Shown: positions 53,197 through 64,000 of the stretch, piece by piece | Layout of the letters: every line of letters begins with the position of its first letter | How positions within the stretch are numbered: the first letter of the stretch is position 1 | Origin: Panicum virgatum | Lineage: Eukaryota > Streptophyta > Magnoliopsida > Poales > Poaceae | Assembly: GCF_016808335.1 (NCBI RefSeq) | Contig: NC_053149.1 | Coordinates: forward strand, 27,463,339-27,527,338 | DNA: 64,000 bases | Reading direction: 5' to 3' | Position numbers and translations under genes: made by a program | The notes under the pieces: model-generated | The model's database searches: none | What the model was told of the DNA's origin: nothing | Seen by the model: the letters and a program-made list of their open reading frames with translations, nothing else

Positions 53197-55366
53197 TCAG
53201 GAGCTCGATGGAAGTCCTCTATGGATGTGACCGTCGTGGTAGAACTCACCTCTAGGATCTAAGATCTCGTTCAAAATGAATCCGGTGAGCTGCTCGCACA
53301 CGGCGTTGATCCGATCAGTAGAGTAACATTCATCCCCCATCTGAGACATCTATCATTTAGGAAAAAAAAGGATTAACATCATGTGCGTTAGTATAATAAT
53401 GAAAATGTACTAGTGAATGGTTTTTACGTACTCTTATGTCCTCATCAGTAGTCTTCCTGTATGGAGTCATGATGTGCAAGTAGTCACATACATAGTATCC
53501 GCACCAATTAGTTCCTTGTTTTTGTCTCGCACACTTAAAGAGAAACAAATAAATTACTCAATTTAGAACAATTTGGGATTATATACTTAAGTAGACAAAT
53601 GTTTGTGAATCAACATACCGGATAATCCATTTTAACATTAAGTTCGGGTCTCCATTGACCACGTCCTTTGTTTTTATTCACAAATATTTTCCACACCCTA
53701 CGCTCAAAAGTAAGTTTGATATTCAGGAATTGCTATTAACAGAAAAAGGATTTGATTGTGTAAACTGAACTTACCTATTCAAGGGGTCTATGATATGTTG
53801 GATTGCGGACTTTGGATTTCTCATTGAGTCAAAGAGTATAAGATTGCCGGTCTCTATGGAAAGTATGAGTAAAATCCAATGATAACTGCAGATATAGATA
53901 GGATATATACATACATGCATTAGACGACTTAGTATTTATTTAGTAATATAACAGAGGATTGAGTCGACCAAGACTTACCCAAAGTTGTACGGTATGTATA
54001 TATAGGATTTGAAATTTTGCCTAGTCAACGAATCATACATGTTTTGGCATGTCTCCTTGTAATTTTGGTTGAGCATTTTCTGGTTGACTAGCAATGGAGA
54101 CATGAAGCCGATCTGATGGTGCCATCCATGTTTTCAGCTTCTCTGAATCTCCTGTCTAAACGATATAATAGAAATTATATAATGCACACAGATAATTACG
54201 TTCTTGTTAACAAAAAGTATTAAGGTAGAGGTAAGTGATACTTACATAACCCAAATGGTAATGATAGATACGTCGAGGGCTTGTCGATGGTAAATGTGAT
54301 ATAAATCTTCAAAGTGCACCCAGAAGTCATCGTCCCCGCGGAAGAAATCATGGTCACGATACTTAACTAAAAATATTTTGCCTTCGTCATTCGACATTCG
54401 CAGGTACCATCTATGCAAATTGAACATCTGCGTGCCTAGACTTTTCTCCTCTTCCTCAGTGACAAAAGGTTTTCCATCCTCGAATGGAGTAAGAACGGGA
54501 GCGACAGGGATTTCTACTGCCTCATCTTGCCCCATTGCCTGCTCTAGTGTTAATCCAGTTTCTGAAAGAAATATCACTGCCTGTAGGTCCGCCTGTAGTT
54601 GTACGTCCGTCGGGTGTAGGACTGGCAACCCTGGCACCCGGAAGGGCTCGACTTCTTTTTGTTGTGTGCCAAGCTGAGGAATGGTCTTGCCACATTTTTT
54701 TTTCACATTCCTCACCTTGTGTGCCTTTGTCAGAGTACGATCATAGTCTGAGGGTAAGCTTTTCGGTTTTTGTGGGTTGTCTAGGTTCGCGAGAAGCTTT
54801 CTCCCTAATTCTAGATCTACCTTTTCCCCCTGCGGGGGGACTTTAGGCCTCAACTGTTCTTTTATATATCGAGCAGTCTCCTCTTCCAACTCCTCAGCGG
54901 TCTTCTCGTAGGTCAATTTTCCTTCGATCGTTTTCGGCTTCTTCTTTGAGGGTCCAGCCGCTGGGAGGGATGCTGTCTTTTTCTTTCCTTTTTCTGGTGC
55001 AGGAGGAGTTGGAGTACTCGTGGCCCTTTGCGCCGGCGGAGATGGTGGTGAAGGAGCTGGTTGTGGGGACGGCGGTGAGGGAGGCCGCGGAGATGGGCGA
55101 TCGGTCTGCACGGGAGCCGTTGTGCTTGCAGTAAGTTTGATGTCAGCCTTGCGCCATAGAACGACCCCGTGAAGTGCGTCTCCCAATGTCTTCTCTCCAT
55201 CCCCTCCAACGAAGTTGAGCTCAAGATTCTCATTATTTCCATCTATCTGCTCGACTGTGACGGAGGTGTAGCCAGGGGGTATCGGCCTTCCATGAATTGT
55301 AGTAGAAGGATTCAGGGGCAGGGCTGACCCGTATGCGACATGAATGGATATATTCCTTGCTCGCAC
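53197..55366 (-). pseudogene. Ulp1-type protease part of the second CACTA 2 gene
   Basis: The 374-residue frame 54242-55366 holds a Pro-rich linker (RPSPRPPSPPSPQPAPSPP), a Lys-rich part and then FFRGDDDFWVHFEDLYHIYH. With a donor near 54,247 it joins exons ending with TGA at 53197. Catalytic-type residues are visible: His in YHWILLILSIETG, Asp in LILFDSMRNP and the Gln/Cys block RQKQGTNWCGYYVCDYL (about 53,480-53,530). It is the homologue of the protease half in element 1. Stops upstream (55,486 to 56,073) break the link to its N-terminal part. Confidence 0.7.
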
Positions 55367-55485
55367 GATGTCGGAATGGTGACATCATCCACTGGATACC
55401 TCTGGTCATCTACTGCCGTTGGCTCAATCTGGGGTTGCTGTTCAGCTTGTACATCGGGCGCCGCCGTGGATGCACAGCTGCTGCA

Positions 55486-56504
55486 TCACTGAGAGGCCGG
55501 GCTTATCACAACATTCGGGTGCGACCCAGCAGTGCCCCTTTGGCTCAGAGCTATCTGCACTGCCTCATTGACCCTGCCGTCCATCTGAGATTCCAAGGAC
55601 GCAACCTTCATGTTCATCTCTTCTTGTATGTCACTGAGTTTCTCTTCCTGTTCGGCTTTGCTCTTTCGGTGAGTCTTGTAAGAGGAATCTCCAGCCCAAG
55701 CAACTTTCCATGGGACCACGCTGATGCCGCGGGCTCGTCCAGGCTATTCCGGATTCTTTAATACCCTTGTCAGCTCATCATTCTCCCTTTGAGGCAGGAA
55801 TGTTCCTTGTTGGGCCTCATCTATTGCAGCGACTAGATCGCGGGACACTTCTTGCATATGCTCGGTTACGACCAAACTTACATCCAACTGGTTTAGTGTC
55901 ACGCCATTAGCAAATAGCCACCACTTGGATCTATCCGGCCAATCCCTAGTCGTTGGCCTGATGCCTCTATCTATAAGGTCCTGCTCCATCTTCTGCCATT
56001 TTTAACTGACTTCTTGTACTCGGCAGCCCCAAGGTGGTGGCTATACTTCTTATTTGCTGCATTCACCTTGGTCTATTCGGATTTTTCTTGGGCTTCCTCT
56101 GATAGTTTGTATTGTTTGAACTCCTCCCAGTATGGTTTAACCTGAGGAAGATCGTCCCAGTTCGGCTCTTTATCCTTCTTGATGTAATTGATGTACAACT
56201 TCTTCTTGAAAGTTGCAAAGGCAAGGGCCATCTTTTTCAAGGAACATTTTTTCACAAGTTCTTGGTCAACTCCTTCAGGAAGAGTGAACATATCCTTGAG
56301 TTCTTCCCATAGCATTTCCTTCTGATGTGCAGGCACGGTGTGTTGCTGTTCTTTGGGTTTGCTCGTTTTCCATAGTCTTGTGGTGATCGGAATTCTTGCC
56401 CGAACAATAACCCCACATTGGTTGACAAATTTTGTGCTAGCAGCCTCTGGAGCACTTGGACAGCCCTCTGCGTCCACTTCTGTGATGACCTGTCTTCCCT
56501 CCAT
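55486..56504 (-). pseudogene. Transposase_24-like N-terminal part of the second CACTA 2 gene
   Basis: Frames 56073-56504, 55744-55989 and 55486-55719, interrupted by stops. They show GVIVRARIPITTRLWKTSKP, the helical region LWEELKDMFTLPEG, WWLFANGVTLNQLDVSLVVT and a coiled-coil-like SKAEQEEKLSDIQEEMNMKV. This order fits the plant Ptta/En-Spm (TNP1-like) protein, presumed to bind the subterminal repeats. Confidence 0.65.
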
Positions 56505-56929
56505 TTTCTTGGTTGGCCGGCGTCTCCCTTTTGACTAGCTCAACGAAGTCGATGCGAAGGTCGACTAAATTACAGAAAAGATATGTTAATCGCAAAACTA
56601 ATCTACCGAAGTCACCATGCATATAGTTTTAAGATTCGTACTAGAACATGCTGCTGTTGATTGGGCGGCGGCGCAAAGTCATCATCTTCTTCATCGGCAT
56701 CTCTAGACATATTCAGGAATGAATTAGCTGTCCGAGCATCTTCTTCAGCGATTGGCTGTGGTGTTGGCCCTCGTATCTTTGTTTATTGCGTCCAACATGT
56801 ATTGCCTGGCGGCCTCGTCATCACCGAAGGGGTTCATCCTTAACTGAAACCGTAAAAATGTGTTAGAGTTTGTGTCCATCCTTAAATGAAGCAGGAGAAT
56901 TCAATTCTTTGAACGAATATGCGTGTTTG

Positions 56930-57475
56930 AAAGAGAGAGAGAGAGAGTGTGTGTGTGTGAGAGAGAGTGTGTGTGTATGTTAGAGGTAGAGAGAGTGTGT
57001 GTGTTTGTGAGTGTAAGTGAGTGAGTGTGTGTGAGTGTGTGTGTGTGTGTGAGAGAGAGAGTGAGAGTGTGTGTGTATGTTAGAGGGAGAGAGTGTGTGT
57101 GTGTGTTAGTCAGTGTGTGTGTGTTTGTGTGTTAGTGGGATAGATATATATATATATAGAGAGAGAGTTAGTGTGTGTGTGAGTCAGTGTGAGTGTGTGT
57201 GAGTGTGTGAGTGAGTGTGTGTGTGTGAGAGAGAGTGTGTGTGTGAGAGAGAGTGTGAGAGTGTGTGTGTGTATGTTAGAGGGAGGGAGAGAGAGAGAGT
57301 GTGTGTGTGTTAGAGGGACAGAGAAAGAGAGAGAGAGAGAGTTAGTGAGTGTGTGTGTGAGTCAGTGTGTGTGTGTTAGTGGGACAGAGAAAGAGAGAGA
57401 GAGATAGTGTGTGTGAGTGAGTGTGAGTGTGTGTGAGTGTGTGTGTGTGTGCGTGTGTGTGAGCGAGAGACCGAG
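56930..57475. repeat. GT/GA microsatellite
   Basis: About 545 bp of interspersed (GT)n and (GA)n with GAGTGTGTGTGAGTCAGTG-like higher units. Frames across it encode only Cys/Val/Ser or His/Thr strings and are not genes. Confidence 0.95.
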
Positions 57476-59004
57476 CGTTGGTGAGGAGACAGTGAGAGAG
57501 CGTCGGTGGGAAGACAGCGAGAGAGCGTCGGTGACAAGGAGACAACGAGAGTTAGCGAGAGACCGATCCCCATTAAGAAGTCGTTAAGAAGGAGAGAACG
57601 TCGTGTTTGATTTCATAATTAAGAATGAAGAATTCATAATACATAAATACATGAGTTACAGAAATACACGAGTTACATAATAAATACATGAGTTACATGA
57701 TAAATACATGAGTTATAGAAATACATGATAAATACATAAATACAAGCATTATTCACTCTCTATTTAAATACATGATTAAATAAAGTCTCTCTAATAACTA
57801 AATTCTATAACTAAATTATACACTATATATAATGAAAACATTGTACACTATACATAAGACTAATAATAGAAATTCTCTCTAATAACTAAATTCTACACTT
57901 GTTCCTCCTATTTTTAAAACTCATAAGAAGAACAATTTTAGAACTTAGTATAAAATAAAAAAACTATATGTTACTCCTATTTTTAAAACTAGCTACACAA
58001 GGTTTAAAAACATACTCATAACATCATCATGTAGAGCTACTCACAAGGAAAATAACAAAATTAGTTTTGCATTTTTCTGATTTTTCTACAAATTCTTATG
58101 AATTTCCAAAGTTCACTAAGAAAAAAAATAGAAAAGGGATCGTTTCTTTTACAGAAAAGACCCTGGAAACATTTAAATCTTTGCAAATGGGTCCCTGACT
58201 CAAAGGGGAAGAAGAACAGGGGAAGGGCCGGCCGTGTTCCGGCGAGATAGCTCGCCGGCGGCGAGGGCCGAGGGGCTAGGGAGGATCAGGAGCTCAAGGC
58301 GCAACTATAGAGGGGTTTGGTGGGGCGAGGAGTGGTCGGAGGAGGCTTGTCGGCGATGGACAGAGCGCGGTGGCAAAGATGCTCATCGATGGCGATGCTC
58401 CGGCGGTCAAAGGCAGGAAAGGAGTGGCCGATGAGCTGCGCTGTAGCTAGGCGGAGCTACTAGTGAGCTTGGGAGGGGCGGAGCAGCACTGGGGCGGTGG
58501 GTCCACAGAGAGCAGAAGCTCGCCGGAGATGAAGTAAGGGGAGGCAAAATAGAGGCGGGCTCAGCACAAGTGGTGGGGAAGCACGATCGAGGGGCTCGCC
58601 AGCGACCGATTTGAGACGAGAGCTAGGGCAGCGGTCGGGAGGGGGCTGGCCACGGAGCAGTGGTGGAGGCGGTCCGGCAGCTCGGCTACCGGCGACGGGG
58701 TGGTCTATGGAGGTCAAAGAAGGGGTCGGGGAGGATGAGGAGGGTGTAGGGTCGCTCACTGATACCGGCGGATGATGAGCAGAGGGAGGGGATCGACGGC
58801 GGCCGGAGCTCTGAGCGAAGCTCCAATGGTGGCCGGCGGAGGATGACCGGGCGCGGAGGGGGCGGCGGCGGAGGTCGACGATCGGGCGTGGAGAGGGCAG
58901 TGGCGGAGCTCGACGATCGGGCGCGGTGAGGGCGGCGGCGAGGTCGACGATCGGGCATGGAGGAAAAGTGAAGGAAGAAGAACAGGGGTATGCCTTGAAT
59001 ACGC
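57476..59004. other. Spacer in CACTA element 2, GC-rich at right
   Basis: 57,600-58,200 is AT-rich without content I can name. 58,200-59,000 is GC-rich with Pro/Arg/Ser-rich open frames on the - strand (58460-59035), possibly the untranslated leader or first exon of the protease gene. No domain. Confidence 0.35.
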
Positions 59005-59265
59005 CGACCCCTTTGGTACCGAGTGAAAAATTCACCCGGTACCTAAGGAGGCCTAAGGCACCGGTTGGTAACCAAAAATCGTTGCCTAAGCATTATGAAA
59101 TATCTGTACTTTAAGTCTTTTGCCGCCAACCATTTCGGAAACACCGTGTAACGCAGTGGTAACCATATCTATTCTAATCGCCGAGGCCCGGGTTCGACTC
59201 CCCCGTGCCCCTTTTTTTCACCAAGTCTTTGGTACCGGTTGAAGGTTTCAACCGGTACCAATATA
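59005..59265. repeat. Internal block of subterminal-type repeats in CACTA 2
   Basis: CCTTTGGTACCGAGTG/CACCCGGTACCTAAGG at about 59,008-59,048, CACCGGTTGG at about 59,060 and TTTGGTACCGGTTG/CAACCGGTACCAA at about 59,228-59,263: the same core as at 52,725-52,915. Confidence 0.75.
59140..59218 (+). ncRNA. tRNA-like / SINE-like Pol III unit
   Basis: TAACGCAGTGG resembles box A, and GGTTCGACTCC is a perfect box B at a tRNA-like distance (about 50 bp). TTTTTTT directly after CCCGTGCCCC could stop Pol III. The acceptor and T stems do not pair well, so it is not a working tRNA; a tRNA-derived SINE head or tRNA relic is more likely. Confidence 0.45.
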
Positions 59266-59269
59266 TTAT

Positions 59270-59790
59270 TTACAAAATCTAATAATTAAATAGTAAATTA
59301 TTTAATTGCATAATAAATCATTTTAATTGCATAATAAATCATAATAAATTATTTAAATGCATAATAAATCATTTAAATGCACAATAATTCTACTTATTAC
59401 CTAATAAATTATTTAAATGCATAATAAATCTGATAATAGCATAATAAATCATTTCAATGCACAGTAATTCGAATAATTGCATAATAAATCATTTCAATGC
59501 ACCAGTAATTCTATTTATTACTTAATAAAACCTTTAAATGCCTAATAAATCTGATAATTCCATAATAAATTGGATAATTGCATAATAAATCATTTCAATG
59601 CACAGTAATTCTATTTATTACCTAATAAATCCTTTAAATGCCTAATAAATTTGATAATTGCATAATAAATTATTTAAATGCATAATAAATCATTAAAGTG
59701 CATAATAAATCGAATAATTGCATATTAAATATGATTATTGACCAATAAATCAGGTCATTGCATAACAAATCTATTAATGTTCACGAAAAA
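59270..59790. repeat. AT-rich minisatellite
   Basis: Diverged repeats of a unit like TGCATAATAAATCATTTAAA, 20 to 50 bp apart, over about 520 bp. Confidence 0.8.
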
Positions 59791-59805
59791 TATTACAAGA
59801 CATAA

Positions 59806-62800
59806 TTATTCAACTAATGGAATATTAGCAATGGTTCGCTTTACAATCGTCCCTTCATTGTGATCATGGCGTGTGTAGGGAGCCTCCTCTTCGGCTAAAA
59901 GAATACTTGTGTCAACCTCCAGTGCGAACGGAGTCATATCTTCAACCTTGTTGTATTCTTCTTCATCTGTGACGTCGTCGACTCCCACAATTTTCCTTTT
60001 GCCTGCCAGAACTATGTGGCGCTTTGGCTCATCCCCCGCACCTAGAAAACTTGATTTATTTCTTGACTTGTCCTTTCTCGATTTGCTAGACATGTCCTGC
60101 ACATAGAAAACTTGAGTGACATCTTTAGCTAGTACGAATGGTTCGTCTCGATAGCCAAGCTCTTTGAGGTCTACCGTTGTCATTCCGTACTTGTCGATAT
60201 TGACACCTTTTCCTGTCAGTTTAACCCATTGGCAACGAAATAGAGGGATCTTCAGCGGCCCATAGTCAAGTTCGCAGATCTCTTCAATATAACCAAAATA
60301 TGAGTTCGTTTGGCCACTAGAGTCAGTGGCATCAATACGAACACCACTATTTTGATTGGTGCTCTTGTTATCTTGGGCTCTTGTATAAAATGTGTAACTA
60401 TTAATTTCATATCCTTGGTACATCAGGATTGAATTTGCCGGACCCCTGGCCAGCCAAGCTAGCTGCTCATGAATTTGATCGTTGGCCATGACTTCCTTCT
60501 GCAACCAGGTGGCGAATGTATCGTTATGATGTTTTGTAATCCATGTCTCAGACTTGAAAGGGTACATGCTTCACACAATTTGCATATGCTCCTCCATATA
60601 TGGAGCCACCAAGGCTGATTGTTGCAGAACTGTGAGATGTGCTTTGCTCAACGTAGCATGATCTGTGGTATTTACTGATTTTCTTCCAAGTGTGCCCTTT
60701 CCAATCAGCCACCCCTCATGACGTGATACTGGAATCCCAATTGGGCAGAGTTCTTCCACATAGTCAACACAAAACTCAATGACCTCCTCTGTGACATAAC
60801 CCTTCGCAATGCTTCCTTCTGGACGAGCCCGATTACGAACGTATTTCTTTAGGAAAACAAAGTATTGTTCAAAAGGGAACATATTATGAAGGAACACAGG
60901 ACCGAGAATACCAATCTCTTTGACTAGGTGAACTAGAAGATACATCATAATATTGAAAAATGATGGAGGAAATATCATCTCAAGACTGACTAAAATTTGG
61001 ACAACATTCTCTTGTAGCCTGCTTAAACTTGATGGATCGATTGCCTTCTGAGAAATTGTGTTGAGAAAGGCGCATAGCTTTATGATTGTTGCTCGAACAT
61101 TAGCTGGTAGAATACCTCTAAGTGCAACTGGAATCAATTGCGTCATCAACACATGATAGTCATGGGACTTTATGTTTGCGAATATCTTCTCTTTCAAGTT
61201 CAGTAGGCTATTTATATTTGAAGAGTAGCCTGATGGGACCTTGATACTGTTCAAACAGTCGAACATACTTTGCTTCTCTTCCTTACTAAGAGTGTAGCAC
61301 GCAGGACCTAGGTAATGATGTCCTTTATCCCTTTTTTCTGGATGTAGGGCGGCCCGTTGTTTCATACGTTGAAGATCTTGCCGCACTTCCAATGTATTCT
61401 TTGGCTTACCGTAGACACCAAGGAAGCCTAGAAGGTTCACACAAAGATTCTTTGTTAGGTGCATCACATCAATTGCGTGACGGACGTCTAAAACTTCCCA
61501 ATAAGGTAACTCCCAAAAAATACTCTTCTTCTTCCACATAGGTGCATGTCCGTCATCACTCTGCACTGATCTGCTGCCGAGTCCTTTTCCGAATACTACT
61601 TTTATATCTTTGACCATTTCAAACACCATTTTCCCACAATGGCGCCTAGGCTTGGTACAATAATATGCCTTTCCATCGTAGTGAGCATGCCTCCTCCTTA
61701 ATGGGTGCTTGATCGGAAGAAATCGACGATGACCCATATACACGATCTTCCTACAGTGCTTGAGGTATGTGCTGTCGGTTTCTTCTAAACAATGAGTGCA
61801 TGCCCTATAACTCTTATTGGAATGTCCGGAGAGGTTGCTTAGTGCTGGTCAATCGTTGGTGGTTACGAAAAGCAATGCACGAAGGTTAAAATGTTCCTCT
61901 GTGTGCGCATCCCACATACGAACACCCTCCTCTTTCCACAACAATAGAAGATCCTCAAACAGTGGTTTCAGATACACATCTATATCGTTACCGGGTTGCT
62001 TCGGGCCGGGGATAAGCACCGGCATCATAATGAATTTCCGCTTCATACACAACTAGGGAGGAAGGTTGTATATACAGAGTGTCATAGGCAAGGTACTATG
62101 GCCACTGCTCTGCTCACCGAAAGGATTCATGCCATCCGTACTTAAGCCGAACCTTATGTTCCTCGCATCATTTGCAAATGTTGGGAATATTCTGTCCACT
62201 TTTCTCCACTGCGACCCATCAAGCCATCCCACATATTGTCTTGCTTACGTTCTTCTTTATGCCAACGCATCAATTTAGCATTTGTTTTGTTCATGAACAA
62301 ATGTTTCAGACGTGGTATTAGAGGGAAATACCACATCACCTTGGCAGGCACCCTCTTCTTGACACGCATCCCCTCAACGTCGCCTGGATCATCTCGAGGG
62401 ATCTTATACCGGCATGCATTGCATACAGGGCATGAATCCAAATTTTCATACTCACCTCGATATAGGATGTAGTCATTAGGACAAGCATGTATCTTCTGTG
62501 CCTCTAATCCTAAAGGACAAATAATTTTTTTGCCTCGTATGTTGTCTCCGGCAAGGTGTTACCCTCAGGGAGTAAGTTTTTTATAAGTTTCAGCAACTCC
62601 TCGAATCCCTTATCAGACAAACCATTTGATGCCTTCCATTGCAGCAATTCCAATATGGTACCCAATTTCTTTTGGCCTTGTTTGCAATCTGGGTACAATA
62701 ATGTTCTGTAGTCCTCCAACATACGCTTCAGATCTCTCGATTTCTTTTCTGTTTCGCAAACTTCCTCAGCTTCGCGCAGCATCTGACCAAGATCATCTTC

Positions 62801-63208
62801 TACAACGTATCCTTCAGTATCTTCTTCAGGCTCATCCATTGCAGTGTCATTGAAAAAGGCATCATAATTGGCTGCAAAGTCAGGAATCCTGTCATCTTCT
62901 TCTACATTATTATCTAGCATACTTCCTCTTTCTCCATGCTTGGTCCAAACATAGTAGTTCGGCATGAAATCACTATTGAACAAGTGACTATGGATGGTTC
63001 TTGATGATGAGTAATCCTTCTCATTCTTACAGAATTTGCATGGACAACGAACGAAACCGCCATACTTGTGTTTCTCGGCCGCTTCTATGAATTCATGCAC
63101 GTCATCAATGAATTCCTTTGAATGCCGGTCGGCCATGTACATCCAATGCCGACTCATCTGGGTCCACAATATATTTATATACATCATTGTAGTGTACAAA
63201 TAGTTCAT
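59806..63208 (-). pseudogene. TNP2 transposase of CACTA element 2, decayed
   Basis: Pieces in order: 63208-62510 (transposase-associated domain, WMYMADRHSKEFIDD; better start ATG near 63,157), 62441-62154, 62052-61849, 61743-60571 (TNP2 tail and DUF4218-like, FPPSFFNIMMYLLVHLVKE) and 60567-59806 (DUF4216, YFGYIEEICELDYGPLKIPL). Frame breaks occur in a T-run near 62,525 and near 62,225, with stops near 62,056, near 61,848 and at 60,568. The protein is about 60% like that of element 1 by eye over the shared part. Unlike element 1 it keeps the DUF4216 C-terminus. Confidence 0.85.
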
Positions 63209-64000
63209 TCATACTACCAATTTATAACTAACATTGAATACGCTATTAATAAAACTTAACTACAAAATTATAACAATGCATATGGCCTTCTGACTGCATG
63301 ACTGTGTAAAAACTTTGTTTATCTATATGGAACTTTATACTTTTGTACAAGAAACGACGCATGTGGCCTTCTGGCTACATGACTGGGTAAAAAACTTTAT
63401 TTCTATATATGGACCCTGGTTTGTTTGCCTAGAGCCTTGAGGATTTGGGATCATCGTTTGTGCAATGATTCTCTTTGGCACGGTAATTCTGGCTGTATTA
63501 ATGGCACTGACATGATAATGTTTTTTTCTTGTAGACGCGCACACTACAGCGCAGCAGCGGTAGGCCTAGCTGAGCTGCGGGTCTCGAATTGGCGCAGCAT
63601 GCATCTCGAATGTGGAATCTTGTAAAGTTTTGGAATTTTGAAGGGAACTAAATAAAGCCCCCTTGCATATGTAATTGATAATATTTCCATACAAAATTTG
63701 AATTCAAATATATAATTGATAATGCATATAACTATAATAAATAGATACTATTCACTTATCAAATAAATTGATAAAATATATAAATGCAATTATTTGATAG
63801 TATTCACATATCAAATAAATTAATAACGCATATAACTACAATAAGATGCTACAACTAAAAATAATTATCACATGTATAAACTAAATTAAGTGATAACTGC
63901 TTCTAAAAACCAATTGCTAAGTTATGGAGAAAAATAACTAACCTTTTTTGAAAAAAAAAACAAAAATCCGCCTCCCCTCCCCTCACTCAGCTGCCATGAA
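63209..64000. other. Right-edge AT-rich sequence
   Basis: Upstream region of the TNP2 gene. No CACTA terminus and no gene seen. Confidence 0.4.

Larger units (their letters stand above)
52674..64000 (-). mobile_element. CACTA element 2 (left end present, right end outside)
   Basis: CACTACTAGAAAACAGG at 52,674 is the left terminus. Subterminal inverted units with core GGTACCGGTTGG follow at about 52,725-52,915. Two - strand genes, in the order TNP2 then Transposase_24/Ulp1, are what a two-gene CACTA element should show in this orientation. A second block of the same subterminal core at 59,005-59,265 lies between the genes, so the stretch could instead be two joined or nested elements. No right TIR is seen up to 64,000. 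Confidence 0.65.

Noticed and set aside
57189..57573. Cys/Val/Glu and His/Thr repeat proteins
   Set aside because: Pure translations of the GT/GA microsatellite.
58460..59035. A 191-residue Pro/Arg/Ser frame
   Set aside because: Low-complexity and inside the transposon flank; no recognisable domain. Kept only as part of a spacer.
59140..59218. A functional tRNA gene
   Set aside because: Box B is perfect, but the acceptor and T stems do not pair and box A deviates, so only a tRNA-like unit is reported.
1..64000. A defence, biosynthetic or other multi-gene system
   Set aside because: Only two intact-looking host genes are present and they are unrelated; everything else that codes is of transposon origin or broken.

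Overview
The window looks like repeat-rich nuclear DNA of a grass (Poaceae, probably panicoid). The basis is spliced genes with grass-type codon use, GC-rich first-exon-like islands, and dense nested LTR retrotransposons, CACTA, hAT and LINE elements of kinds typical of grass genomes. There is no prokaryotic gene organisation, CRISPR array or phage-like module. Only two loci look like working host genes, and one host gene is dead. I did not find a previously undescribed cellular system. The interest lies in transposon architecture and in a few gene-structure oddities.

Left part (1-11,451). The 3' part of a multi-exon + strand gene (1-4172; its 5' end lies outside the window) encodes an unrecognised protein whose large exon is a 365-codon internal duplication. 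Next come an Athila-like Ty3/gypsy remnant on the - strand (gag at 4992-5981, tRNA-Asp primer site at 6160-6176) and about 3 kb of LTR-type sequence. A clean intronless DMP (DUF679) membrane-protein gene lies at 10,621-11,298, with a TATA box upstream.

11,452-18,337: a complete non-autonomous Copia-like element (561-bp LTRs, TSD ttgta) sits 153 bp past the DMP stop codon. It has a decayed gag and no pol. 19,885-25,805: a complete CACTA transposon (TSD aca). Its - strand gene joins a TNP2 transposase to a C-terminal Ulp1-type protease. 25,862-26,764: a 903-bp hAT-like element (8-bp TSD). 27,079-30,133: a mosaic of LTR pieces ending in a Copia LTR that truncates the next locus. 30,134-32,474: a broken - strand gene with an AMEIOTIC1/SWI1(DYAD)-like N-terminal part. 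32,844-32,999: a perfect-hairpin hAT MITE.

33,567-45,567: a Tat-type Ty3/gypsy element (TSD cacgt) with two RNase H domains but no integrase. It carries a solo LTR inside its left LTR (34,610-35,607) and a 3-kb gypsy derivative nested in its gag (36,647-39,629, TSD gggtg). 46,416-52,155: a full-length but mutated L1-type LINE on the - strand with an 11-bp TSD. 52,674 to the right edge: a second CACTA system on the - strand, with a Transposase_24/Ulp1 gene, a decayed TNP2 gene, an internal block of subterminal repeats, a tRNA-like sequence, a GT/GA microsatellite and an AT-rich minisatellite. Its right end is outside the window.

The nesting gives a relative history. The Tat element came first, then the gypsy derivative in its gag (LTRs about 5% different by hand count). 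The Copia-like element near DMP is the youngest dated insertion (about 1%). All domain names are from reading motifs; no database search was possible.
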